Source of the DNA: Thoreauomyces humboldtii
Lineage: Eukaryota; Chytridiomycota; Chytridiomycetes; Spizellomycetales; Powellomycetaceae
Length of the DNA stretch: 17,095 nt
Assembly: GCA_027596035.1 (NCBI GenBank)
Contig: JADGJA010000485.1
Coordinates: 1 to 17,095 of the forward strand
Direction of reading: 5' to 3'
Notes under the pieces: generated by a model
What the model was told of the DNA's origin: nothing
The model's database searches: none
Seen by the model: only the letters and a program-made list of their open reading frames with translations
Shown here: piece by piece, positions 9,301-17,095 of the stretch
Position numbering within the stretch: position 1 is the first letter of the stretch
Layout of the letters: the number at the start of each line of letters is the position of its first letter
Made by a program: the position numbers and the translations under genes

Positions 9301-9684
9301 CCGGTGATCATAGTTTCCGTCAGGATGTCGGACGTAATTGGAGATGCACAGAAACGAAGGATTGGATTGGAACGCTATGCTCTCTAGCCGGCTTGTAGCC
9401 TTCAAGGCCTCCACCTGGCCAAGGAGCGTGGCCACGCGTGCTGACAGTTTCCGGCCGTTGACCTGCTGAAGGGCATTGACGCCCAGTGAGGCGATCAAGA
9501 AAACAGGGCAAAGATCCCTTAGGAATTGAAGGGACAGTCCGTCGGCGGTCGGAGACGAGGTGGCCGCCGCGAAGATAGCTGCCAAAAGAAAGGCGATCGG
9601 CAGGGCAATCTGAACAGACGACAAAGCCCCGAAGAAACGGTTGGCAGGCTCGCGAGGCTTTTTGGGGATAAACTTCAGAGGCAT
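6352..9684 (-). CDS. Hybrid sensor histidine kinase, paralogue 1 (2TM-PAS-PAS-HisKA-HATPase-REC)
   Basis: Twelve exons on the minus strand: 9302-9684, 8846-9213, 8693-8750, 8625-8627, 8480-8556, 8236-8356, 7962-8170, 7753-7889, 7242-7689, 6934-7178, 6632-6868 and 6352-6573; 2508 nt, 835 residues. Two helices (about 24-43 and 55-74) are joined by a very short loop, then a coiled coil and PAS1 (105-250). PAS2 starts at GFWEWD. Exon 7 encodes a coiled coil ending in the H-box SEFLANISHELRTPLNGILG with phospho-acceptor His406. The ATPase has N-box NLIGNAVKFT (Asn523), DTGIGI, RLFQPFSQID and GTGLGLAISKEL. The receiver has AEDN (Glu680-Asp681), DLILMDVQMP (Asp727), MTAN (Thr760) and GKPF (Lys782), so phosphotransfer residues are complete. 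It should autophosphorylate on His and pass phosphate to Asp, then to a separate HPt protein. The start ATG matches the paralogue's MPL start. Intron 5 has a poor donor (GTCGGT). Confidence 0.9.
8440..8479 (-). other. Duplicated 5' splice site in PAS2 of kinase 1
   Basis: Two similar donors, each preceded by GAAG and starting GTGCG, lie 39 bases apart and in the same frame: GTs at 8479-8478 and 8440-8439 on the minus strand. The first gives a PAS2 of the same length as in the paralogue and a 123-nt intron. The second would add 13 residues (GACTPVPSGYTAE) and give an 84-nt intron to the same acceptor. Confidence 0.5.
8625..8627 (-). other. Putative 3-nt microexon AAG in kinase 1
   Basis: The minus strand reads CCCGGCAG, then AAG, then GTGGGA. 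Splicing AAG as an exon gives introns of 65 nt (8628-8692) and 68 nt (8557-8624) and adds one Arg (GPKLGQ-R-LGF). Skipping it gives one 136-nt intron and a PAS2 one residue shorter. The paralogue has the same arrangement. Confidence 0.55.
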
Positions 9685-10327
9685 TGCAACGTCAGAGACC
9701 AGCACTGGGTCGCTCGTCCTCCACGCCGGATACGAGGATGGAAGAAAAAATCGCCGATCGACGTTCCGAGAACTTTTTGGATGCGACTACGAGGTACGAT
9801 GTGGCCACGAGCCTGGTTCTCCATCACTTTATCTGCGCTACACTGGTCTCTTCGTATTCGAGTGGGTACCGCGCGTTGGAGAATCATGGAAACCCGTATT
9901 GCTATTTTCGGTTCTTTGGCTTCTACCAGCGCTATTTTTAGGTGCCCCTTTCGGAAATGCCCTTTCCTCAACATCCAGCTACGTGCAGGTTCCATCCGTT
10001 CTGGCCTCCTCCTCTCGTGTCGGTCGTTCGTGGGGTTGGATTCGCACGGCCATGCATCGGCTTTTCGGATGTTCCTGCAAATTACACCGGTTTGGACAGC
10101 GACAATCTGGGCCGCCGACAGACATCAGAGCGAGATAGGTCCTTTCAATGTCAGCCTGCTACCGTAACGTCAGAGTGCGAACTGAGGGCTGTAGACGCAC
10201 TTATTCAGAGTGATATCCAAAATTTAAAGGAGGAAAAAAAGAAAAGATTATGAACAAAACTACGTCGAGGCAACGATTGATCTTGGGATTCAGGGGAGGG
10301 AGTGCGATGGCGGATCGGAAGTGGAGA
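9685..10327. other. Intergenic stretch between the two kinase genes
   Basis: It holds the 3' flank of kinase 2 and the promoter of kinase 1. Several overlapping plus-strand frames run through it and into antisense of kinase 1 exon 1; they have no recognisable domain and no splice or codon support. I see no clear similarity to the region upstream of kinase 2. Confidence 0.5.
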
Positions 10328-13300
10328 TTACTGCGCTAGTTCTCCACTCAACGCCAGGGCCTTCTGCAGCGGCACCAGCCGCTCGACGCTCTTGGCGACT
10401 TGTACTCGCGAATTGGAAAGGCTTCTACGAGCCAGCACCTTTCGACCAAAGCGTTCCAGCACTTCGGCCAGTACCTCGACCTTGAACGGTTTGCCAATGT
10501 GGCCGTCCATGCCGGCTTCCAGGCATAACTTCTTGTCCGTCTCCATGACCTGAGGGAAGGGAGATTCAGGAGACTGTGGAAGGAGCCTCGAGAGGGACAA
10601 AGGAATGCTACGTACATTGGCTGTCATGGCGATGATCCCTGGTCCTCCGTCGGCAATGGTCCCTTGCCTTTCGCGTATCTGTACCGTCGCTTCCATCCCC
10701 GACAGCACCGGCATCTGCACGTCCATCAATATCAGATGGTAGTCGGCCTGTGAAGCCAGCTTCACGGCCTCCGCCCCATTTTGGGCGACCGCGATCTGAT
10801 CCTTGGCAAACCCCAGCTGACCCAACATCCGTATCGCAACCTTTTGGTTGACCTTCGGAGAAAAATGTGTACAATGAGTGACTGAGTGCTTGTATCGGTG
10901 ACCGACTTCTTTCGTCTTACAAGGTTATCTTCTGCAAGCATCAAATTTATCGGCAGCGTACTGGCAAGTGTTAAACGCTTGGTTTTCTCCAGCGACTCCT
11001 CTGACCTTGTGAGAGCCTCGGAATGCAGGGACTCGGCCACCGGAAAAGCGAGCGTGAAGGAGAAAACGCTGCCTTTGCCCGGAACGCTGTCAACGTTGAT
11101 CCCTTCATGATTTGTTTGCATCAAGCAGATCAACTCCTTGGATATTGCAAGACCGAGCCCTGTCCCTGCGCAACGGAGAGGCGATGTTTCAAAATTGAGG
11201 TCTCGCGTTCTCCCAAACGCAGACGCTAAATGTATGTTTCTCACCTCCAAATTGTCGTGCAATCGAAGCGTCGATCTGAGAGAATGGCTGGAAGAGGCGA
11301 CTAAATTGTTCTGGAGCCATACCTATCCCAGTATCCTCTACTCGGAACTGTAACCGGCATATCCGTCGAGGTGGGCTTTTCGCTTCCGCAGATGGTGATG
11401 GTGCTTCTGCTGATTGTTCCTCGTCTCCAAGATACTGGACCACAACTTTGACGCCACCAGTACTGGTAAACTTGACAGCGTTTCCTATCAGGTTGATGCA
11501 AACTTGACGCAACCTGTTCCCGTCGCCGAGAAACGTTTTGGGTATGCGATCGTCGAATTCCATTGTGAGACTGATCTTTTTCTCAGTGGCCCGGATGCTC
11601 ATGACCGAGACCGCGTTCCGAACGCATCCTCGAATGTCGAAAGGTATGATCTCCAATGTCATCTTCCCCGCCCCCATTTTGGAAAAGTCCAGCTAGTGTA
11701 CGTTACGATCAGCGGAGCATCAAGACCGTGTCGCTCTATGATCGACGAACTTACCACGTCGTTTACAATCAACAACAGTCCATCAGAGCATTCGCGAATA
11801 TGTTGCAACGAGTCTCGCTGTTCGGCATCCAGTACCGTATCCCACAGCATGGTTCCCAAACCCAATATCCCGTTCAACGGAGTTCTGATTTCTACCCTCG
11901 GAACATGAGTAACATCCGACAAGAGGGTCAACGAGAAAATCACCCACCGTGCGAGATGTTGGCCAAGAACTCAGACTTAAGCTTGAGAGCCTGGTTCAGC
12001 TCCTTGTTCGTTTCATCGAGAAGCTGATTTTTTTCATCAAGTTGCAATGACTTTTTTTGCAGGATCTCCTCCACAGTTTTCCGTTGATGGATGTCGATGT
12101 GGGCCCCGAGAACCAGGACGGGTGCTCCTTTGGCATCACGCATGACAACTTTGCCTCTTTGAAACAGGGCTCGACGGTAAGTTAGGTTTGGACGCAGACT
12201 GACGGATTGATAGGTGCAGCGACGCTCACTTGTCAAACATCCAGATGTATTCCCCGTTCTTGCACCGATACCGTCTTTCCAAATGAAAGCTGTCGTCGCC
12301 CGGTCCTGTGTTCAGGATGCGTTCTCTGAACTCTGGTACGAATACGAGATCTGCCAGCGTGCGTCGAAAGATTGGTCAAACACATCACAATGGGACCCTC
12401 GTGACACCAAGAAGTATGGGCGATGCATACCATCGGGATGGAAAGCCGCCAATTGCTCCTCCGGACTTAACATAAGCACTCGATACTCCTTTGGATCATA
12501 ACCCAATCTGCCATAACGACGTCAGCCATAACTGGCGTCAATGTAACAGTGGCATTTATCGCTCGAACCTTCTGGAAAAAAAAAATGAACCGAATGGTCA
12601 AAGATCTTCATGGAGTCACTTACTAGAACGACCGAACCACTTACTTTGCCAGCTTGTCGCCAAACTGCACCTTATCCGTCTGAACGTTCCATTCCCAAAA
12701 TCCTTTCGGAAACATATCCACATAGGTCAGACAACTTTCCCGCGTGAACGATGAACTGTTGCGGTCAGTTCAACCAATAGACTCACCGTCGGCGGCAGCT
12801 TCCATGATGAGTTCCAACCTCATCAATGCGTTCTTCTCTGGAGTCCGGTCCCTCAGCATGAGGAGACAGTAGTCACCCTCGTCGGGAGGTCGAGCAACTC
12901 CAAGGGGCAGCACCTTCATGCTCATGGCCCTATGACCCGTGTCCCCCATCTCGGCCACCTCGGAGTCGAAATTGAATTTGGGATAGTCCTGATCCCAAGC
13001 GACCACGGCGTCCTTCTGCTTCGCCTCTTTGTAGTGCTGGGCCGCCTGATTGACGGACGCCTGATCTCGTCCCAGCTCGGCAACGGCCCATTTGCGAATG
13101 ATCTGCTCGCGGGAGATACCCTCGTACAGCTCCATGCCGACCTGATTGATGTTGATGAGCCTGGGTGCGAGGAAAAAGGGAGCGTCCGCATCAGGATAGA
13201 ATCGTTCTTTCACTTTCGTCCCCTCGTGCACGCGAGGCCCTGGCTCACCGCTGGTCAAAGTTTCCATCAGGCCGGCAAACCCAATTGATTATGCAGAGAG

Positions 13301-13613
13301 GGGAAGGATCATGCTCGAAGGCGATCCTTTCCAAACGAGCAGTGTCGCTCAGGGCATCGACTTCTTCCGTGAGCGCGGCAAGCCGTGTCGACGCTTTGCC
13401 TCGCTCCAACAACAGATAGACGACGAGGAGACCCGCAGCGACCAGGAGATGCGACTGTATGACAGTGAGCCATTCCAGAAGGATCTTCGTCTGGTCAGGA
13501 AAGAAGGCCGCCGAAGACAGCGCGCCTGCAACCATCACGGCTCCCACGTACAAGGTCGCGGAAGTCTTGGCAGCGGGCTTCTGGGGCCCCTTTCGTGGGA
13601 TGGTGAGAGGCAT
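10328..13613 (-). CDS. Hybrid sensor histidine kinase, paralogue 2 (2TM-PAS-PAS-HisKA-HATPase-REC)
   Basis: Twelve exons on the minus strand: 13249-13613, 12787-13160, 12645-12702, 12569-12571, 12431-12507, 12230-12350, 11948-12156, 11755-11891, 11245-11692, 10921-11165, 10616-10852 and 10328-10549; 2496 nt, 831 residues. It starts MPLTIPRKGPQ, has helices at about 21-38 and 54-70 with a short loop, a coiled coil, PAS1 from about residue 104, and PAS2 from GFWEWN with the family motif HPDD (290-293). The H-box is SEFLANISHEIRTPLNGILG (His402). The ATPase shows NLIGNAVKFT, DTGIGM, RLFQPFSQID and GTGLGLAISKEL. The receiver shows AEDN, HLILMDVQMP (Asp723), MTAN and GKPF (Lys778). Exons 3 to 12 have the same lengths as in kinase 1. 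It likely acts at an internal or plasma membrane, sensing a cytosolic cue through PAS domains. The ligand is unknown. Confidence 0.91.
12569..12571 (-). other. Putative 3-nt microexon AAG in kinase 2
   Basis: The minus strand reads TTTTTTTTTTCCAG, then AAG, then GTTCGA. A strong polypyrimidine acceptor precedes AAG, yet any longer exon from it meets TAA within five codons. Splicing AAG alone gives introns of 73 nt (12572-12644) and 61 nt (12508-12568, with CTGAC branch-like sequence) and inserts one Arg (GDKLAK-R-LGY). Confidence 0.58.
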
Positions 13614-14086
13614 GGCTCAAGACCCCTGGGATCCGAGGTACGACACCGTCTTGAGCGAGCCGTCGACGATGTCCAGAGTGGAGGCCTGAAAACCAAGCTC
13701 CTACTTTTTCAAATGCCGGGCAGGGACCCGACGGAAAATGCTAATGGGGAATTTTGAGGCGTTGACGATGTAATGATCGCTGGGGGAAATCGTCCCAAGC
13801 TGACGGAAACCCAAGTCTTCCCACCGCCGTCCCGTCCACAGGTTTTGTGGAAAGCCACACCAAAGGCAAACCTTATTCACGGCACCCTGATAATACCGAG
13901 CGGGACTCTGCTGGGATGATACAGACCTCCTGCACGACTTGAGGATGCTTGCTCCGATGTTCCCACCAGTCCCGACGCCGGGGGCATCGTTCCTCACGGC
14001 ACCGACAGCTTCACCCGAGCTTTTCGCGCACGGGCACGTTGGCAGGTGATTGCTACAGTATATTCCAGCGTGTGAAACCTTGTCTG

Positions 14087-14098
14087 TATATGTATAAG
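14087..14098 (+). promoter_or_regulatory. TATA-like element of the seven-helix gene
   Basis: TATATGTATAAG lies about 60-70 bases upstream of the candidate leader exon at 14160. Placing the transcript start between the two would give a leader that contains the 14160 ATG. Confidence 0.33.
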
Positions 14099-14159
14099 AA
14101 CGGGTCGAGGAAAAAGTGATCAGAGTTCATGTTCATGTCGAACACTGACACTTTGGACC

Positions 14160-14180
14160 ATGTCTTCGTTCGGCAGGTGA
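14160..14180 (+). other. Six-codon upstream ORF or first leader exon
   Basis: Unspliced, ATG at 14160 reads MSSFGR and stops at TGA. The same bases contain a good donor, AG|GTGAGA, after 17 nt. Spliced from 14177 to 14550 this would be a non-coding leader exon; spliced to 14618 it would stay in frame with the main protein and replace its first 11 codons. Confidence 0.35.
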
Positions 14181-14586
14181 GAACCACTGGTATTTCTTGA
14201 AGCGTTTCAATCCCAATGGAAACATCTCGCATGCATGTACAGCAACATCTCGGGGTGTGTTGCCTCGGTTAGTACTGTATGTAGATGCCATGGTCTCGTT
14301 TGGAAGCGGAGTTCTCTCGACTCGGTTAGCCTTTTCGACTGCTTGCAGCCTCCCCGTCCTCGACGTCCATCGCCGTCATGATCCATGGACTCTATGGCTG
14401 CCAAGCAAGACACCAGGACGTTCTATTAAACCCCACCAGGAACATTCAAAGTTACCAGATACACAGTGGCCGCTTCCGCCTTCCGTCACATTCCTTCGCC
14501 TTCTTCCCCCCCTGGTCATCCGGGTCATCCCTCCTGTGGAGACCATGTAGAAACATCAATTATTACATTCCTCGTACGGGGGGAAC

Positions 14587-16396
14587 ATGACAACGATAGT
14601 AGATCCCTATGATCCAAGTCAGAGTTTCGTCTCCCTCAAAGCCCAATATGTCGCCGAGTAAGGCCTTCCACCACCAATCATTTCCACCCTCCATTATCCG
14701 ATCACGGGCTGATCTGTTTTCTCGTTTAGGATCCTCGTGGCGATGGTCGGCATCGGGATCATGGTGGGAAACCTCTGCATGGCGTCCATCGTGCTCTTCA
14801 AACGACCACGACCCTACAATGCCGTCCTCGTGCTCGTCGCCCTCTCCTACCTGGGATTCCAGGTCGCCTTGTTGCTCGAGACGCTGTGTTCCGGAACCAG
14901 GAGTAGGTTGTATCTGAAGCAGTTGGACGCGTTGCCCGATACGAGCGAGGTCGAGGAGAGGGAGGATTGGGGGTTCAAGAAGTTGATGTCGAGGATCGAG
15001 AGGGCGTATAGTATTCTGTTCGGTAATGTTGTGCCGTGTCGGTTGCTGGAAACTGGAGTGATCGTTATGTTGCGCTGACGGGTTGTCGATGGGGGTGTTA
15101 GCGATGGCGACTTGCTCGTATCTCATTCTCATCCAGTCTCGGTTTCGGGTGATCCGGAAAGGTGTTACGACTCGATGGAACCTCTGGGTACGTCCCTTTC
15201 CTTCTCTCCCGACCAATTGAAACCCTTCTGCGATATGCTCATCCCGTGTTTTCGTCCCCAGGACTACGCCTTCATCTTCATAACAATTGCAATCTGCTCC
15301 ACCACCATCGTGACGTTCAACATCATCCTCTACCGAGGCGAATCCGTTGACTCGGATGCGGCGAGCGCGATATGGAGCTTCTACGTGCTAGCCACCGACC
15401 AGATCCTCTCCGGAACCTTCCTCTACAAACTCTCGAAATACACCGCCTTCATCGGTCAAAGCAACATCGACAACCCACCTCTCACATCCAGCGTCGCAAC
15501 CAGTGGAACCACAACCACAACCACGAGCACCATCGGCGACACCTCGATCCCCACGAAACACCGAAGTCCCAGCAGCATCCCCCTTCGTCCCCGGGCACCC
15601 CCCAGACGACATTGGTGGACTCGGATGATGACCATCAACGACGGACCCGTCGCGGCGCCTCGTCCGAGACCGGACCGACGTCGGAAGGAACGGAGGAGGG
15701 TGACGGCGGCGTTGGCGAGCATCTCGGGGATAAGCTGGTTGCTGTGTGGGATCTACGTGGCGAGTCACTTTGGATTCCAGGACGACGCAGGGTTGGAGAA
15801 CCTCGTGTATCGCATCGCAGCCAGTTTCTCGGCTCTCACTTGTACCTTCGCTTTGGTGAGTTTCCCTCCTTCTCCACCACCCCCAATCTCACCACCCTTC
15901 ACCTGGTGCTTTAGCTCCCCCTCCCTTGTTTTTGGCGTTTTCGAGGCTGCGCAAGCTTGTTGACGATGAGGTGTTTTGCTAGACCTTCATATACGCGATC
16001 CAAGCCCTTCTTCGTCCACAGACTCGCGACCCGTCCTCATCGTCTTCCGACCGTCCCTCTCCCATCGTCCCATCCCCGTCCCATCGTAACATGCACCCCC
16101 ACCGTCGAAGACCCTCCCTCGGTTTCGACAGCGACGACGACGACCTGGAGCAACGACCGACGATGGCGGTGGGACCAGACGCGGGCGAGACGGACGTGCG
16201 GGATCGGGATCCTCGCGTCGCGGGGTCGCGGGGGTCCGGGTCGGAACCTCGCGGAGGAGGAGACGTCAGGAGCCACCCGGATGGCCTGCCTTCGACCTCG
16301 ACGTCCAGGTCGTTGGGAGTGGTGGGAACCCCACACGATCGAGGAGAGGATGTCGCGTTTTTGGGCGACGACGACGTAGGGGATGAGGCGGTGTGA
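14587..16396 (+). CDS. Seven-transmembrane GPCR-like protein, unknown family
   Basis: Five exons: 14587-14657, 14730-15022, 15102-15187, 15262-15855 and 15983-16396, exactly 486 codons with TGA (485 residues). Introns are 72, 79, 74 and 127 nt, with donors GTAAGG, GTAATG, GTACGT and GTGAGT. The start is MTTIVDPYDPSQSF. Seven hydrophobic helices appear at about 25-47, 54-77, 116-133, 151-174, 185-206, 298-320 and 331-358. The N-terminus is short (about 24 residues), the loop between helices 5 and 6 is about 90 residues, Thr/Pro/Arg-rich and disordered, and the tail of about 127 residues is Ser/Asp/Arg-rich. A long fifth-to-sixth loop and a long tail on the likely cytosolic side is the layout of a G-protein-coupled receptor, but I see no motif that names a family. 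Divergent from kinase 2. A first exon at 14160 cannot be excluded. Confidence 0.82.
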
Positions 16397-16743
16397 GAAA
16401 AGGCCGTCGTGAGAAGGAAGGAGACTGGGACTGCTGTCATCAGACGAGACGGTAACCTGCAAATATCGATACACTTCCATGCATGCGCGTGGAGAAGATC
16501 ACTCAACGCATAATATGACCGACTACACTGTACACCAGCAAGGAGGTAAAAAGGACATTTGATATGGGTAAAGAAGGAAAAGAAGAAAGAGGGAAGGCGA
16601 AAAAAAGGGTAAAAGAGAAAAGGGAAAGGGAGGAAGGGGGCAGAGTAAAAGACAACCATGGACAGCGTGACAAGGAGGAAGCAGACCTCCTGCGAACCGA
16701 TGCACCATCTCTCTTTCTACCGAGTTCGCTCCTTCCAAGAATC
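16397..16743. other. 3' flank of the seven-helix gene, no gene seen
   Basis: Apart from a purine-rich tract at about 16564-16640 nothing is supported. Minus-strand frames here translate to Ser/Leu/Phe/Pro-rich low complexity, as expected from the antisense of a purine tract. Confidence 0.5.
16564..16640. repeat. Purine-rich (GA) tract
   Basis: Nearly all bases over about 75 positions are A or G on the plus strand. Such tracts occur in fungal untranslated regions (as CT tracts on the coding strand of a minus-strand gene) and can also form triplexes. Confidence 0.6.
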
Positions 16744-17095
16744 CTACCCACTGCGCGGGTGGGGTTTGTTGAGATCGTAAGGAAGGACGAGTAGTGGGAT
16801 AAGAGGTGATCGACCGCTAAAGGAGGGGTAGACAAGTGGTAGGACGAGGTGGAAAGGGAATGTCGCCCCAAGCTTTGCTGTTGTTTGAATGGTTTTCTTT
16901 TTGATGTCGGCCCTGGGCAATGGAGTGAGGGAGGTAACACGGGAGGCGGAACAAGGACGGAGAGGAATGGGATCCAGAGAGACGAAGGGGGGGGGGATGT
17001 ATCTTATACACAAAACCGAGCCCACGAGAATAGCGATCAGGGCGTATGCCGGGTTGTGCTTGAAAAAAAAAGGGGGGGGGGGGGGGGGGGGGGGG
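16744..17095 (-). CDS. Possible 3' end of a gene running off the right edge
   Basis: A minus-strand frame is open from the window edge to a TAG at 16744-16746. Its start near the edge reads KHNPAYALIAILVGSVL, which looks like a membrane helix. A candidate intron 16913-17011 (donor GTGTAT, acceptor GCCCAG, 99 nt) removes a Pro/Cys-rich stretch and joins it to ADIKKKTIQTTAKLGATF. The family is unknown. The frame before the helix is only poly-C and poly-T, so no N-terminus can be judged. It may be chance. Confidence 0.25.
   Translation of the reverse strand, partial: PPPPPPPPFFFKHNPAYALIAILVGSVLCIRYIPPPFVSLDPIPLRPCSASRVTSLTPLPRADIKKKTIQTTAKLGATFPFHLVLPLVYPSFSGRSPLIPLLVLPYDLNKPHPRSG
16987..16996. 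repeat. G10 homopolymer
   Basis: Ten consecutive G; length may be unreliable. Confidence 0.8.
17063..17095. repeat. A9-G24 homopolymer run at the window end
   Basis: Nine A are followed by twenty-four G up to the last base. This may be where the assembly breaks down, or a false poly-G from two-colour sequencing chemistry, rather than true sequence. Confidence 0.85.

Larger units (their letters stand above)
13614..14586. other. Divergent promoter region between kinase 2 and the seven-helix gene
   Basis: This stretch should carry the promoters of both flanking genes. It contains a TATA-like element near 14087 and a short leader exon candidate at 14160-14176 (ATG followed by a GTGAGA donor). 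A pyrimidine-rich stretch near 14470-14540 ends at CATGTAG (14544-14550), a possible acceptor of a leader intron. A minus-strand frame at 13701-13997 has no ATG start and no protein character. Confidence 0.5.

Noticed and set aside
9526..10167. Overlapping plus-strand frames between the kinases
   Set aside because: They run antisense to kinase 1 exon 1, lack domains and splice support, and have no biased codon use.
12572..12644. Strong acceptor TTTTTTTTTTCCAG taken as the start of a normal exon in kinase 2
   Set aside because: Any exon longer than a few codons meets TAA in the required frame, so only the AAG microexon or skipping is possible.
13701..13997. Minus-strand 98-codon frame upstream of kinase 2
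   Set aside because: It has no ATG start and no protein-like pattern, and it lies in the expected promoter.
14563..15216. Minus-strand 217-codon frame
   Set aside because: It is antisense to the seven-helix gene, whose helices and splice sites explain the sequence; its product is low-complexity and acidic.
15979..16659. Minus-strand 226-codon frame
   Set aside because: It is antisense to the last exon of the seven-helix gene and to the purine tract, giving Ser/Phe/Pro low complexity.

Overview
The window looks like nuclear DNA of a fungus, most likely a basidiomycete (inference). The genes are dense and split by short introns of about 55-140 nt with GT..AG ends, codons favour C or G in third position, and two genes are hybrid histidine kinases with a fused receiver domain, as in fungi. 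No prokaryotic operon structure, rRNA, tRNA, transposon or CRISPR is seen. Seven genes are supported, most only after splicing by hand, plus one doubtful fragment at the right edge. All exon models come from reading splice signals, frame continuity and family motifs; no search or transcript was available.

Layout. At 1-790 (minus) is the 5' part of a gene for a single-pass membrane protein with a disordered N-terminus and the start of a possible LEA-2-like domain; its 3' end is outside the window. At 1493-1767 (minus) is a two-exon gene for a 70-residue protein, divergent from a gene at 2345-3857 (plus) for a disordered protein of unknown function. At 4070-5711 (minus) is a six-exon paraoxonase-like enzyme with an N-terminal membrane anchor. 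Two tandem paralogous hybrid histidine kinases follow, at 6352-9684 and 10328-13613 (both minus). Divergent from the second, at 14587-16396 (plus), is a five-exon gene for a seven-transmembrane, GPCR-like protein of unknown family. The last 700 bases hold low-complexity tracts and end in a run of 24 G.

The centre of interest is the kinase pair. Each has two membrane helices with almost no external loop, two PAS domains, a coiled coil, a phospho-accepting histidine, a catalytic ATPase and a C-terminal receiver with its aspartate. The reconstructed reading frames close exactly (835 and 831 residues). From exon 3 on, every exon has the same length in the two genes, so this is a duplication followed by divergence in the membrane and first PAS regions. 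Both genes appear to contain a 3-nucleotide microexon (AAG) in PAS2. The family scheme would be histidine to receiver aspartate to a separate HPt protein and a downstream regulator; no HPt gene is in the window.
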